A stretch of DNA of 6,640 bases from JAQVHD01 sp035369485 (GTDB lineage: Bacteria > Patescibacteriota > Minisyncoccia > UBA6257 > JAAZHW01): the NCBI GenBank assembly GCA_035369485.1, contig DAOSMC010000021.1, forward strand, positions 1-6,640, given 5' to 3'. The translations under genes and the position numbers were made by a program. Positions within the stretch are counted from its first letter, which is position 1. Each line of letters opens with the position of its first letter. Of the stretch, positions 1 to 4,782 are shown one piece after another. Below the pieces are notes generated by a model. It was not told where the DNA came from, searched no databases, and worked only from the letters and a program-made list of their open reading frames with translations.

Positions 1-30
1 TTTTAGGATGACGATTTTGAATTTTTATCG
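1..30. repeat. Edge of a dispersed repeat, similar to 6560-6575
   Basis: Bases 3-18 (TTAGGATGACGATTTT) match 6560-6575 (TTAGAATGACGATTTT) at 15 of 16 positions, and both are followed by a T-rich run containing GAATT. At the right end of the window this segment is the 3' arm of a small hairpin repeat (6540-6570). Here only that arm is inside the window, so the rest should lie to the left. It sits directly downstream of the 3' end of tRNA-Arg(UCU), which is on the minus strand. The similarity is seen directly; that it is a multi-copy repeat is inferred from two copies. Confidence 0.5.
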
Positions 31-102
31 TGCCCCCGGGAGGAATCGAACCCCCATCCGCTCCTTAGAAGGGAGCTGTTCTATCCGTTGAACTACGGGG
101 AC
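31..102 (-). tRNA. tRNA-Arg (anticodon UCU)
   Basis: The reverse complement folds into a complete 72-base cloverleaf. The acceptor stem pairs GTCCCCG with CGGGGGC, with one T-G wobble, and has discriminator A. The D arm is GTTC/GAAC around a GG-containing loop. The anticodon stem is GCTCC/GGAGC with loop CTTCTAA, and the T arm has the loop TTCGATT. The anticodon is TCT (plus-strand bases 67-69), which reads AGA and AGG arginine codons. CCA is not encoded, so it must be added after transcription. A possible minus-strand promoter lies at 124-151. Confidence 0.96.
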
Positions 103-123
103 TATTTTAAAAATGCTACACTT

Positions 124-151
124 ATTCTAATAGAAAAAAAATTTAAAACAA
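124..151 (-). promoter_or_regulatory. Probable promoter of tRNA-Arg(UCU)
   Basis: On the minus strand a TTGTTT -35 box (plus-strand 146-151) lies 16 bases from a TAGAAT -10 box (plus-strand 124-129), which matches the consensus at five of six positions. The expected transcription start is near 117, about 15 bases before the tRNA. The whole stretch is very AT-rich, so chance matches are easy; position is the main support. Confidence 0.5.
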
Positions 152-187
152 GTTGAAAAAAATAAAAAAATTAGCATAATAAAAAAA

Positions 188-223
188 GCGGCTATCGTTT
201 AATAATTAAGACAACGCTCTTTC
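188..223 (+). pseudogene. Decayed tRNA-Glu-like relic (5' half)
   Basis: These 36 bases align without gaps to bases 1-36 of the intact tRNA-Glu at 303-338 with 28 identities. They cover the acceptor 5' strand, the D arm and the anticodon loop up to TTC. Seven of the eight differences are transitions and six go towards A or T. The D stem can still pair (GTTT/AGAC), but the D-loop GG is AA. Beyond 223 the anticodon stem, T stem and acceptor 3' strand no longer pair, although a T-loop-like TTCG occurs at 241, one base off the expected place. It is best read as a dead duplicate of the neighbouring tRNA-Glu. A functional but highly divergent tRNA is unlikely because the acceptor has no partner. 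Confidence 0.6.
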
Positions 224-237
224 CTCGCAGAATATAT

Positions 238-265
238 TTGTTCGTTTTCTCTCGCTTGGTATTCT
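238..265 (+). promoter_or_regulatory. Possible promoter of the tRNA-Glu/tRNA-Pro pair
   Basis: A TTGTTC -35 box (238-243) is spaced 16 bases from a TATTCT -10 box (260-265), with a TG at 257-258 that makes it an extended -10. Transcription would begin near 272, giving a leader of about 30 bases before the mature tRNA-Glu 5' end. The TATAAT at 295-300 is a better hexamer but too close to the tRNA to serve it. Confidence 0.4.
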
Positions 266-302
266 GTAAACATCCCGCTGCTCATTAAAATTTTTATAAT
301 CT

Positions 303-374
303 GCCGCCATCGTCTAATGGCTAGGACAACACTCTTTCAAGGTGTAAATCCGGGTTCGATTCCCGGTGGCGGCG
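303..374 (+). tRNA. tRNA-Glu (anticodon UUC)
   Basis: This is a complete 72-base cloverleaf. The acceptor stem is GCCGCCA/TGGCGGC with discriminator G. The D arm is GTCT/GGAC with loop AATGGCTA. The anticodon stem is ACACT/GGTGT around CTTTCAA, and the T arm is CCGGG/CCCGG around TTCGATT. The anticodon TTC (336-338) reads glutamate codons. No CCA is encoded. Only four bases separate it from tRNA-Pro, so the two are almost certainly one transcript. A decayed copy of its 5' half lies upstream at 188-223. Confidence 0.97.
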
Positions 375-378
375 CTTA

Positions 379-450
379 CGGGCTGTAGTGTAATGGCTAG
401 CACGAGTCCTTTGGGAGGATTTAGTCCGGGTTCAAATCCCGGCAGCCCGA
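379..450 (+). tRNA. tRNA-Pro (anticodon UGG)
   Basis: This is a complete 72-base cloverleaf. The acceptor is CGGGCTG/CAGCCCG with discriminator A. The D arm is GTGT/GCAC around AATGGCTA. The anticodon stem is AGTCC/GGATT around TTTGGGA, and the T arm is CCGGG/CCCGG around TTCAAAT. The anticodon TGG (412-414) reads proline codons. The first acceptor base is C, as is usual for bacterial tRNA-Pro. CCA is not encoded. It follows tRNA-Glu after four bases, in the same orientation. Confidence 0.97.
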
Positions 451-453
451 CTA

Positions 454-487
454 AAATAAAAATTACTCATCCAGGTGTTTTTTATTT
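454..487 (+). terminator. Weak candidate terminator after the tRNA pair
   Basis: An A-rich arm (AAATAAAAA, 454-462) can pair with a T-rich arm (TTTTTATTT, 479-487) to give a nine-pair AU helix that ends in a T6 run. There is no GC-rich core, so termination would be weak, and its right arm overlaps the -35 box of the next promoter. It is listed because no better stop signal follows the tRNA pair. Confidence 0.25.
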
Positions 488-513
488 GACAAAGAAATAA
501 TGTCATTTAAGAT
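486..513 (+). promoter_or_regulatory. Probable promoter of the 566-1057 gene
   Basis: A consensus -35 TTGACA (486-491) is followed after 16 bases by TAAGAT (508-513), a four-of-six -10 box. Transcription would start near 520, giving a leader of about 45 bases that carries the Shine-Dalgarno. A small inverted repeat, TGACA (487-491) and TGTCA (501-505), overlaps the -35 box and spacer and could be an operator. The -35 match is strong and the -10 only fair. Confidence 0.55.
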
Positions 514-553
514 CAGAGATAGTTTTTAAGAACAAAATTTAATAATTTAATAA

Positions 554-560
554 AAGGAGG
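554..560 (+). promoter_or_regulatory. Consensus Shine-Dalgarno for the 566 gene
   Basis: AAGGAGG ends five bases before the ATG at 566. It is the only full anti-16S match before any gene in this window, and it fixes the start codon of this gene. Confidence 0.85.
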
Positions 561-565
561 TTTGA

Positions 566-1057
566 ATGGAATCGTTTGAAGAAATGCTGGCTATTGCTTG
601 TGGTTTCTTGAAGTGTTTTGCGGAAAAATTTCCCCATAAAAAGGTTGGTTCATTGATTTTGCAGAAAATGATGTTTCTTTTTGAACAGGAGAAAAAATGG
701 GACCTCGGTTTTTCTCTTAATCATCGAGGACCATTTTCCGAGTTGGTTGAGTCAATACTCATTCGGGCCCAATCAGCGGGAAATATCGGAATTTATCCTT
801 ATCAGCGAAGCGGGCATTATATTCAATTATTAAAATGCCCTCAAGAAGTTTCTGATGAAGATAAAAAATTGATTGAACAGCTGGTAGAAAAATACGGGAA
901 ATTATGTTCTGATGATCTGGTAATTTTGACAACGGCTCTGTTTTTGAAAGACCGATTTGAAGTGGAAAGTAAAAGTCAGTTAATTGATTTGATTTCCGAA
1001 TCTCGGCCGCAGATGGAACGCGCTGAAATTAAAAAAATAATTAATTTAATTGAATGA
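566..1057 (+). CDS. YwgA/DUF4065-like small protein (tentative)
   Basis: This is a 163-residue soluble protein with no signal peptide or membrane segment. I do not recognise it with certainty. The pattern LQKMMFLFE (residues 32-40) followed by HRGPFSELVESIL (53-65) resembles the 'LQKL.YL...YGP.S' core of YwgA-like proteins and of the DUF4065 (Panacea) winged-helix domain, which occurs in some antitoxins and phage-related proteins. The C-terminal half (from about 95) is charged and helical and could mediate protein contacts. No toxin-like partner lies beside it: tRNAs are upstream, and a strong terminator separates it from the nuclease-like gene downstream, so it looks monocistronic. The start is secure because of the consensus Shine-Dalgarno. 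The coding call is firm; the family is a guess from motif memory. Confidence 0.8.
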   Translation: MESFEEMLAIACGFLKCFAEKFPHKKVGSLILQKMMFLFEQEKKWDLGFSLNHRGPFSELVESILIRAQSAGNIGIYPYQRSGHYIQLLKCPQEVSDEDKKLIEQLVEKYGKLCSDDLVILTTALFLKDRFEVESKSQLIDLISESRPQMERAEIKKIINLIE

Positions 1058-1069
1058 AAAATTTCTGCA

Positions 1070-1093
1070 GGCGACGCGAAGCGTCGCCTTTTT
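1070..1093 (+). terminator. Strong intrinsic terminator after the 566-1057 gene
   Basis: A perfect eight-pair GC-rich stem, GGCGACGC (1070-1077) and GCGTCGCC (1081-1088), closes a GAA triloop and runs into five Ts (1089-1093). It starts 12 bases after the stop codon and isolates this gene from the next one. Confidence 0.93.
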
Positions 1094-1105
1094 ATTTTCA
1101 AAAAT

Positions 1106-1133
1106 TTGGAAAAATTAATTAATCTGTTAAAAT
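1106..1133 (+). promoter_or_regulatory. Probable promoter giving a leaderless mRNA for the 1140 gene
   Basis: TTGGAA (1106-1111) lies 16 bases from TAAAAT (1128-1133), which carries an upstream TG (1125-1126) in extended -10 position. Initiation seven bases past the -10 would fall on base 1140, the A of the ATG. No Shine-Dalgarno precedes this gene, which fits a leaderless message. Confidence 0.5.
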
Positions 1134-1139
1134 AATAAA

Positions 1140-1880
1140 ATGATGCATCAAAGAGAATATAATCTTTATCAGCCAAATGCGAATGATTCATTTTCTTTGA
1201 GTCGTTCCAAAATAGAACTTTTTATTGAATGTCCGCGCTGTTTTTATTTAGATGTTCGATTAGGCATTGCTCGACCGCCGGGTTTTCCTTTTACTCTGAA
1301 TCAAGCAGTTGATTCTTTGTTAAAAAAAGAATTTGATATTCATCGTGTTGCTGAAGCTGCTTATCCGTTACTGCAACGTTATGGGATGAAGTTGCGACCG
1401 CTTAACGACGAACGCATCAAAGATTGGCGTAATAATCGCATTGGAATTCGTTATTATCATCAGCCAACCAATTTAGAAATTTACGGCGCCATTGATGATG
1501 TTTGGGTAGATGAGAATGGAATGATTTATATCGTTGATTTTAAAAGTACAAGCTCGCAAAACGAACCAACGCTTGATGACGCTTGGAAAGATTCTTACAA
1601 AAGGCAGATGGAAATTTATCAATGGCTCTTTCGTCAAAACGGATTTAACGTGTCCAATACCGGCTATTTTGTTTATTGCAATGGTAAAACCGATCGCGCG
1701 GCTTTTGACGGGAAATTAGAATTTGATATCTCAGTTTTACCTTATGAGGGTCAAGATTCTTGGATTGAGCCAACTATTTTTGAAATGAAAAAAACTTTAG
1801 ATTCAGACAAAATTCCTTTAGCTAGTAAGAATTGCGATTATTGTCAGTATGTTGCTTTAAGATATCAAGTAGAAAAATAA
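1140..1880 (+). CDS. PD-(D/E)XK nuclease superfamily protein (Cas4/RecB-like)
   Basis: This 246-residue soluble protein has the ordered motifs of the RecB/Cas4 branch of the PD-(D/E)XK nucleases. FSLSRSKIELFIECPRCFYL (18-37) matches the N-terminal 'S.SK...F..CPR.FYL' element. GAIDD gives the first metal-binding Asp (D119). IVDFKST gives D133 and K135, the D-x-K part of the core. YKRQMEIYQWL supplies the Gln-Tyr motif (Q156, Y160). Cysteines form two CxxC pairs, C31/C34 and C232/C235, likely binding an Fe-S cluster or zinc. The expected activity is metal-dependent DNA cleavage, probably exonucleolytic. No cas genes or CRISPR repeats are in the window, so a repair role is more likely than adaptation. 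ATG codons at 1140 and 1143 are adjacent; with no Shine-Dalgarno the first is chosen because the promoter points to it. Confidence 0.87.
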   Translation: MMHQREYNLYQPNANDSFSLSRSKIELFIECPRCFYLDVRLGIARPPGFPFTLNQAVDSLLKKEFDIHRVAEAAYPLLQRYGMKLRPLNDERIKDWRNNRIGIRYYHQPTNLEIYGAIDDVWVDENGMIYIVDFKSTSSQNEPTLDDAWKDSYKRQMEIYQWLFRQNGFNVSNTGYFVYCNGKTDRAAFDGKLEFDISVLPYEGQDSWIEPTIFEMKKTLDSDKIPLASKNCDYCQYVALRYQVEK

Positions 1881-1882
1881 AT

Positions 1883-1910
1883 TTGACAGCAATAGTATAT
1901 TGGATATAAT
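1883..1910 (+). promoter_or_regulatory. Consensus sigma-70-type promoter of the riboswitch-metK unit
   Basis: A perfect TTGACA (1883-1888) and a perfect TATAAT (1905-1910) are separated by 16 bases. Transcription should start near 1917, about 14 bases before the riboswitch P1 helix. It begins just after the stop codon of the preceding gene, so metK does not depend on read-through. Confidence 0.88.
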
Positions 1911-1930
1911 GAAATAAAATCAAATAATGA

Positions 1931-2037
1931 GTTATTAAGAGTGCGGGGAGGGACCTGGCCCGATAATCCGCCGACAACCCTTTAAGAATTTTTCTTAAAG
2001 AAGGTGCCAAATCCAGACCCATAAAGGGGAAGATAAC
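1931..2037 (+). ncRNA. SAM-I riboswitch
   Basis: The aptamer binds S-adenosylmethionine and switches off its own biosynthesis gene. P1 is GTTAT (1931-1935) with ATAAC (2033-2037). P2 pairs GCGG (1943-1946) with CCGC (1968-1971) around the GGAGGGA kink-turn and the CTGGCCCGAT segment typical of SAM-I. P3 carries a long hairpin, CTTTAAGA (1980-1987) with TCTTAAAG (1993-2000). The conserved GGTGCCAAATCC follows (2003-2014), and P4 pairs CCC (2018-2020) with the GGGG at 2026-2029. The position directly before metK agrees with the role. A terminator follows at 2045-2072. A competing helix of about ten pairs, several of them G-U, is possible between 2024-2033 and 2048-2057. It would open P4, the edge of P1 and the terminator, so it is a candidate antiterminator. 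Confidence 0.95.
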
Positions 2038-2044
2038 AAGTCGG

Positions 2045-2072
2045 AACTCTTTCTTTTCAGGAAGAGTTTTTT
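2045..2072 (+). terminator. Riboswitch-controlled intrinsic terminator
   Basis: AACTCTTTC (2045-2053) pairs with GGAAGAGTT (2060-2068), nine pairs with one wobble and a six-base loop, and a six-T run covers 2067-2072. It should form when SAM is bound. Only ten bases separate the T run from the metK ATG, so the terminator sits where a ribosome-binding site would normally be. Confidence 0.85.
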
Positions 2073-2082
2073 AATTTAAAAT

Positions 2083-3045
2083 ATGAATCAAAAACAATTA
2101 ATTAAAACAGCAGAGTTTGTTTCACCCAAACATCCGGATAAAATTTGCGATCAAATGGCCGATGCTTTGCTCGACGCCTACTTAAAAAAAGACCCATTTG
2201 TTCATACAGCTATTGAAATTTTAGCTGGTCATCAATTGGTAGTGGTGATGGGAGAAATAAAAAGTTTCTTTGAACTGGGCGAAGAGGCAATAAAAAAAAT
2301 TTTTCAAAAATTGGTGGGCAAAAATTTTGAATTAAAGATTAAGTTAGTAAAGCAAAGTCCAGAAATTTTTCGCGGCGTTGAAAAGGGCGGCGCCGGAGAT
2401 CAGGGTATCATGAATGGGTATGCTACGTCGGAAACAAAATCTCTGATGCCTTTGGAATATGAATTGGCTCGAAATTTATGTCGGAAAATTTTTCAGCAAT
2501 ATCCTTATGATGGAAAAACTCAAGTGACCGTTGAAGGAAAAAAAGTTATTAGTGTGGTGGCGAGTTTTCAAAATGTGCCAAAAAATAAATTAGAAAAATT
2601 GGTGCGTTCAATTATTAAAGCAGAAAAATATTATATTAATCCCGCTGGCGATTGGAAGATTGGCGGATTTGAAGCTGATAGTGGTTTGACCGGTCGGAAA
2701 TTAGTAATTGATGCTTATGGCCCCAATGTGCCAGTGGGCGGTGGTTCTTTTAGTGGCAAAGATGCGACCAAAGTGGATCGCAGCGGCGCTTATATGGCAC
2801 GTAAAATAGCCGTAGATTATTTAAAAAAATATAAAGCGCAAGAAGTTTTTGTTAAATTGGCTTACGCGATCGGAGAGGAAAAACCATTAATGAAAGAAGT
2901 AATTGTTGATGGTCAGGAAGATGAAATTAAGGGTTATGATTTAACTCCAAGAGGTATTATAAAATTTTTAAATTTAAGAAAACCTATTTTTGAAAAAATT
3001 GCTCGTTGGGGACACTTTGGTCGAAATTTTCTTTGGGATAATTGA
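2083..3045 (+). CDS. metK: S-adenosylmethionine synthase (methionine adenosyltransferase)
   Basis: The enzyme joins methionine and ATP to make S-adenosylmethionine, the cell's methyl donor, releasing phosphate and diphosphate. The 320-residue protein has the MetK motifs in order: SPKHPDKICDQ (H17, D19, K20), GGAGDQGIMNGYA (D106), DGKTQVT (D143, K145), the ADSGLTGRK segment (D199, R205, K206), GGGSFSGKDATKVDRS (K226, K230, D232), and the C-terminal GHFGR. All residues equivalent to the E. coli catalytic and metal-binding set that I can place are present. It is about 60 residues shorter than the usual 380-400; much of the loss is in the central loops after residue 151. The usual SEGHPDK reads SPKHPDK. 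The SAM-I riboswitch upstream supports the call. No Shine-Dalgarno lies at normal distance; AGGAAG at 2059-2064 is 18 bases away and inside the terminator stem. Confidence 0.96.
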   Translation: MNQKQLIKTAEFVSPKHPDKICDQMADALLDAYLKKDPFVHTAIEILAGHQLVVVMGEIKSFFELGEEAIKKIFQKLVGKNFELKIKLVKQSPEIFRGVEKGGAGDQGIMNGYATSETKSLMPLEYELARNLCRKIFQQYPYDGKTQVTVEGKKVISVVASFQNVPKNKLEKLVRSIIKAEKYYINPAGDWKIGGFEADSGLTGRKLVIDAYGPNVPVGGGSFSGKDATKVDRSGAYMARKIAVDYLKKYKAQEVFVKLAYAIGEEKPLMKEVIVDGQEDEIKGYDLTPRGIIKFLNLRKPIFEKIARWGHFGRNFLWDN

Positions 3046-3070
3046 TTAAAAAATTAAAATACAATAAAAT
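3042..3070 (+). promoter_or_regulatory. Probable promoter of the thioredoxin-CcdA fusion gene
   Basis: TTGATT (3042-3047) overlaps the metK stop codon and lies 17 bases from TAAAAT (3065-3070). Initiation would be near 3077, only about four bases before the ATG at 3081, so the mRNA would be almost leaderless. The spacing and -35 sequence match those of the hsp20 promoter at 4702. Confidence 0.45.
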
Positions 3071-3080
3071 AGAAAACATC

Positions 3081-4700
3081 ATGAAAACGCAGAAACGTTT
3101 TGTCCTCATTTTATTATTTTGCAGTTTTGTTATAGGGAATCTATTTTTAAATTTTTCTCATATTTTGGCTGCCGGCAATGAAACAGTTAATCTTTATTTT
3201 TTCTGGGGCAATGGCTGCCCGCATTGTGCCAAAGAGGAAATTTTTTTGCAACAATTAACGCAAAAATATCCTGAAGTAAAAATTTATTCCTATGAAGTTT
3301 GGTATAATGCGCAAAATCAGGATTTACTTATTCAAGTAGGTCAAACATTAAAAACAGACATTCAGGGCGTGCCATTTACTGTTATTGGTCCACATGCAAT
3401 TTCGGGTTACTATGATGAAAAAACAACTGGTGTGCAAATTGAAAATTATGTGAAAGAATGTCTAAGTCAAGAGTGTGCTGATCCAGTAGCTTTACTTGTT
3501 GGTTTAGCGCCAATTGTTTCAATAACTCCTAGTGTTACACCTCAAATTACTCCGCAATCATCACCGACGCCAACATTATCACCCCTTCCTACGATCAAGG
3601 CCTATTTTTTTGAAAGTAGCGGATGCCCTTTGTGTAAGGCAGAAAAAAAATATTTAGAGAGCCTAACGGATCAATATCCAAATTTGCAACTGGAATATCT
3701 AGAACTTTCTCAAAAAGAAAATCTCGAAATTTTTAAAAAAACATTGGATAAATTTCAATTAGAAAATGCGGCTGTTCCTTTTTTGGTTATTGGAGAAAAT
3801 TATATTTTAGGATGGAAAGACGAATCAACAACGGGTAGGGCCATTCAAGACGCTATAAATTGCGCTATTGAAACGGGCTGTCCAGACGTTGTAGGCAATC
3901 TTATGTCGTCTATTAATTTGGAGACGAGTAATTCTATTTTGCCTGAGGTTGTGGAAGTGCCTTTAATCGGTGAAGTAAAAATTAAAAATTTGTCTTTGCC
4001 AATTTTAGCTATTATTTTAGGTGGAATAGACGGTTTTAATCCATGCGCAATGTGGGTTTTAGTTTTTTTAATTAGTTTACTTTTAGGAATGAAAGACAGG
4101 AAACGGATGTGGATTTTGGGATTTGTTTTTCTGTTTACTTCTGCAATTGTTTATTTGCTCTTTATGGCCGCTTGGTTAAAACTAATTCTTTTTGTAGGCG
4201 CTATTTTTTGGGTGAGGCTGATTATTGCTTTGATTGCAGTAATAGGTGGCGCTTATAATATTAAAAAATTCATTCAAGAAAAAAACAAAATAAATATTAC
4301 ATGCGAAGTGGTTGATGAAAAACAAAAAAGAAAGACGATTGAACGGATGAAAGCAGCGGTGAGTAAACAATCCTTGTTTTGGGCTATCCTGGGCATTATT
4401 ATTTTGGCTGCTTCGGTTAATCTGGTAGAGCTTGTTTGTTCAGCTGGATTGCCTGTGGTTTTTACTCAAGTTTTAGCCATGAGTAATTTATCAAGCGGGC
4501 AATACGTACTTTATATGTTACTTTATATTATGATGTATATGCTTGATGATGTGATTATTTTTGTTGCAGCAATGATGGCGCTCAAAATAACAGCTAAATC
4601 CAGTCAGTATACGCGATATTCTCATTTAATTGGTGGTATTTTGATGATTATTATTGGACTGCTGCTTGTTTTTAAACCCGCATGGTTGATGTTCGGTTGA
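3081..4700 (+). CDS. Exported double-thioredoxin protein fused to a CcdA/DsbD-like membrane domain
   Basis: The likely role is carrying reducing equivalents from cytoplasmic thioredoxin across the membrane to thiols outside the cell. From the ATG at 3081 the protein has 539 residues. A signal or anchor helix spans 7-30. Thioredoxin domain 1 (about 36-137) has CPHC (46-49) and a cis-Pro GVPF loop. A Pro/Ser/Thr linker follows (138-171). Thioredoxin domain 2 (about 172-275) has CPLC (182-185) and AVPF. Six membrane helices follow at about 304-337, 343-366, 368-394, 433-467, 475-503 and 516-538. The membrane part has the CcdA layout: one cysteine in helix 1 (NPC, C322) and one in helix 4 (VCSAGLP, C453). 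Positive loops at 338-343 and 395-432 place the thioredoxin domains outside. A longer frame could start at TTG 3042 inside metK, but this adds a charged tail before a good signal peptide, so ATG 3081 is preferred. No Shine-Dalgarno is seen. Confidence 0.88.
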   Translation: MKTQKRFVLILLFCSFVIGNLFLNFSHILAAGNETVNLYFFWGNGCPHCAKEEIFLQQLTQKYPEVKIYSYEVWYNAQNQDLLIQVGQTLKTDIQGVPFTVIGPHAISGYYDEKTTGVQIENYVKECLSQECADPVALLVGLAPIVSITPSVTPQITPQSSPTPTLSPLPTIKAYFFESSGCPLCKAEKKYLESLTDQYPNLQLEYLELSQKENLEIFKKTLDKFQLENAAVPFLVIGENYILGWKDESTTGRAIQDAINCAIETGCPDVVGNLMSSINLETSNSILPEVVEVPLIGEVKIKNLSLPILAIILGGIDGFNPCAMWVLVFLISLLLGMKDRKRMWILGFVFLFTSAIVYLLFMAAWLKLILFVGAIFWVRLIIALIAVIGGAYNIKKFIQEKNKINITCEVVDEKQKRKTIERMKAAVSKQSLFWAILGIIILAASVNLVELVCSAGLPVVFTQVLAMSNLSSGQYVLYMLLYIMMYMLDDVIIFVAAMMALKITAKSSQYTRYSHLIGGILMIIIGLLLVFKPAWLMFG

Positions 4701-4701
4701 C

Positions 4702-4730
4702 TTGATTTTTAGATAACATTTTGGTATAAT
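4702..4730 (+). promoter_or_regulatory. Promoter of the hsp20-LTD operon
   Basis: TTGATT (4702-4707) is spaced 17 bases from a perfect TATAAT (4725-4730) with an extended -10 TG (4722-4723). Transcription should start near 4737, giving a leader of about 42 bases. This is a vegetative-type promoter; I see no CIRCE-type heat-shock inverted repeat. Confidence 0.8.
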
Positions 4731-4767
4731 ATCTATATAAATTATCCTAAAGGTCGGTTTAAATAAA

Positions 4768-4782
4768 ATGTTACCACTATGA
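4768..4782 (+). CDS. Possible four-codon leader ORF overlapping the hsp20 start
   Basis: ATG TTA CCA CTA TGA reads Met-Leu-Pro-Leu-stop, and its stop overlaps the hsp20 start as ATGA (4779-4782). The ATGA arrangement is the classic form for termination-reinitiation, and hsp20 has no Shine-Dalgarno at normal spacing. An AAAGG at 4749-4753 lies 14 bases before this upstream ATG. It could equally be chance, since it is only four codons long. Confidence 0.25.
   Translation: MLPL

Noticed and set aside
113..177. ATGCTA / TAGCAT inverted repeat
   Set aside because: Six-base arms 53 bases apart in very AT-rich DNA are expected by chance.
295..300. Perfect TATAAT before tRNA-Glu
   Set aside because: It ends two bases before the mature tRNA, so transcription would begin inside the gene, and no -35 lies at the right distance.
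566..1057. Calling this an antitoxin of a toxin-antitoxin pair
   Set aside because: No adjacent toxin-like gene exists and a strong terminator follows directly, so only a loose family resemblance can be claimed.
976..1191. Open frame of 71 codons on the minus strand
   Set aside because: It runs antisense through the strong terminator and the ends of two convincing genes, and has no recognisable domain or start signal.
1140..1880. Calling this gene cas4
   Set aside because: The fold motifs fit, but the cysteine pattern differs and there is no CRISPR array or other cas gene in the window.
3042..3080. TTG start giving a 552-residue thioredoxin-CcdA protein overlapping metK by four bases
   Set aside because: It would put 13 lysine/asparagine-rich residues before a well-formed signal peptide. 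The ATG at 3081 with its own promoter is a better start.
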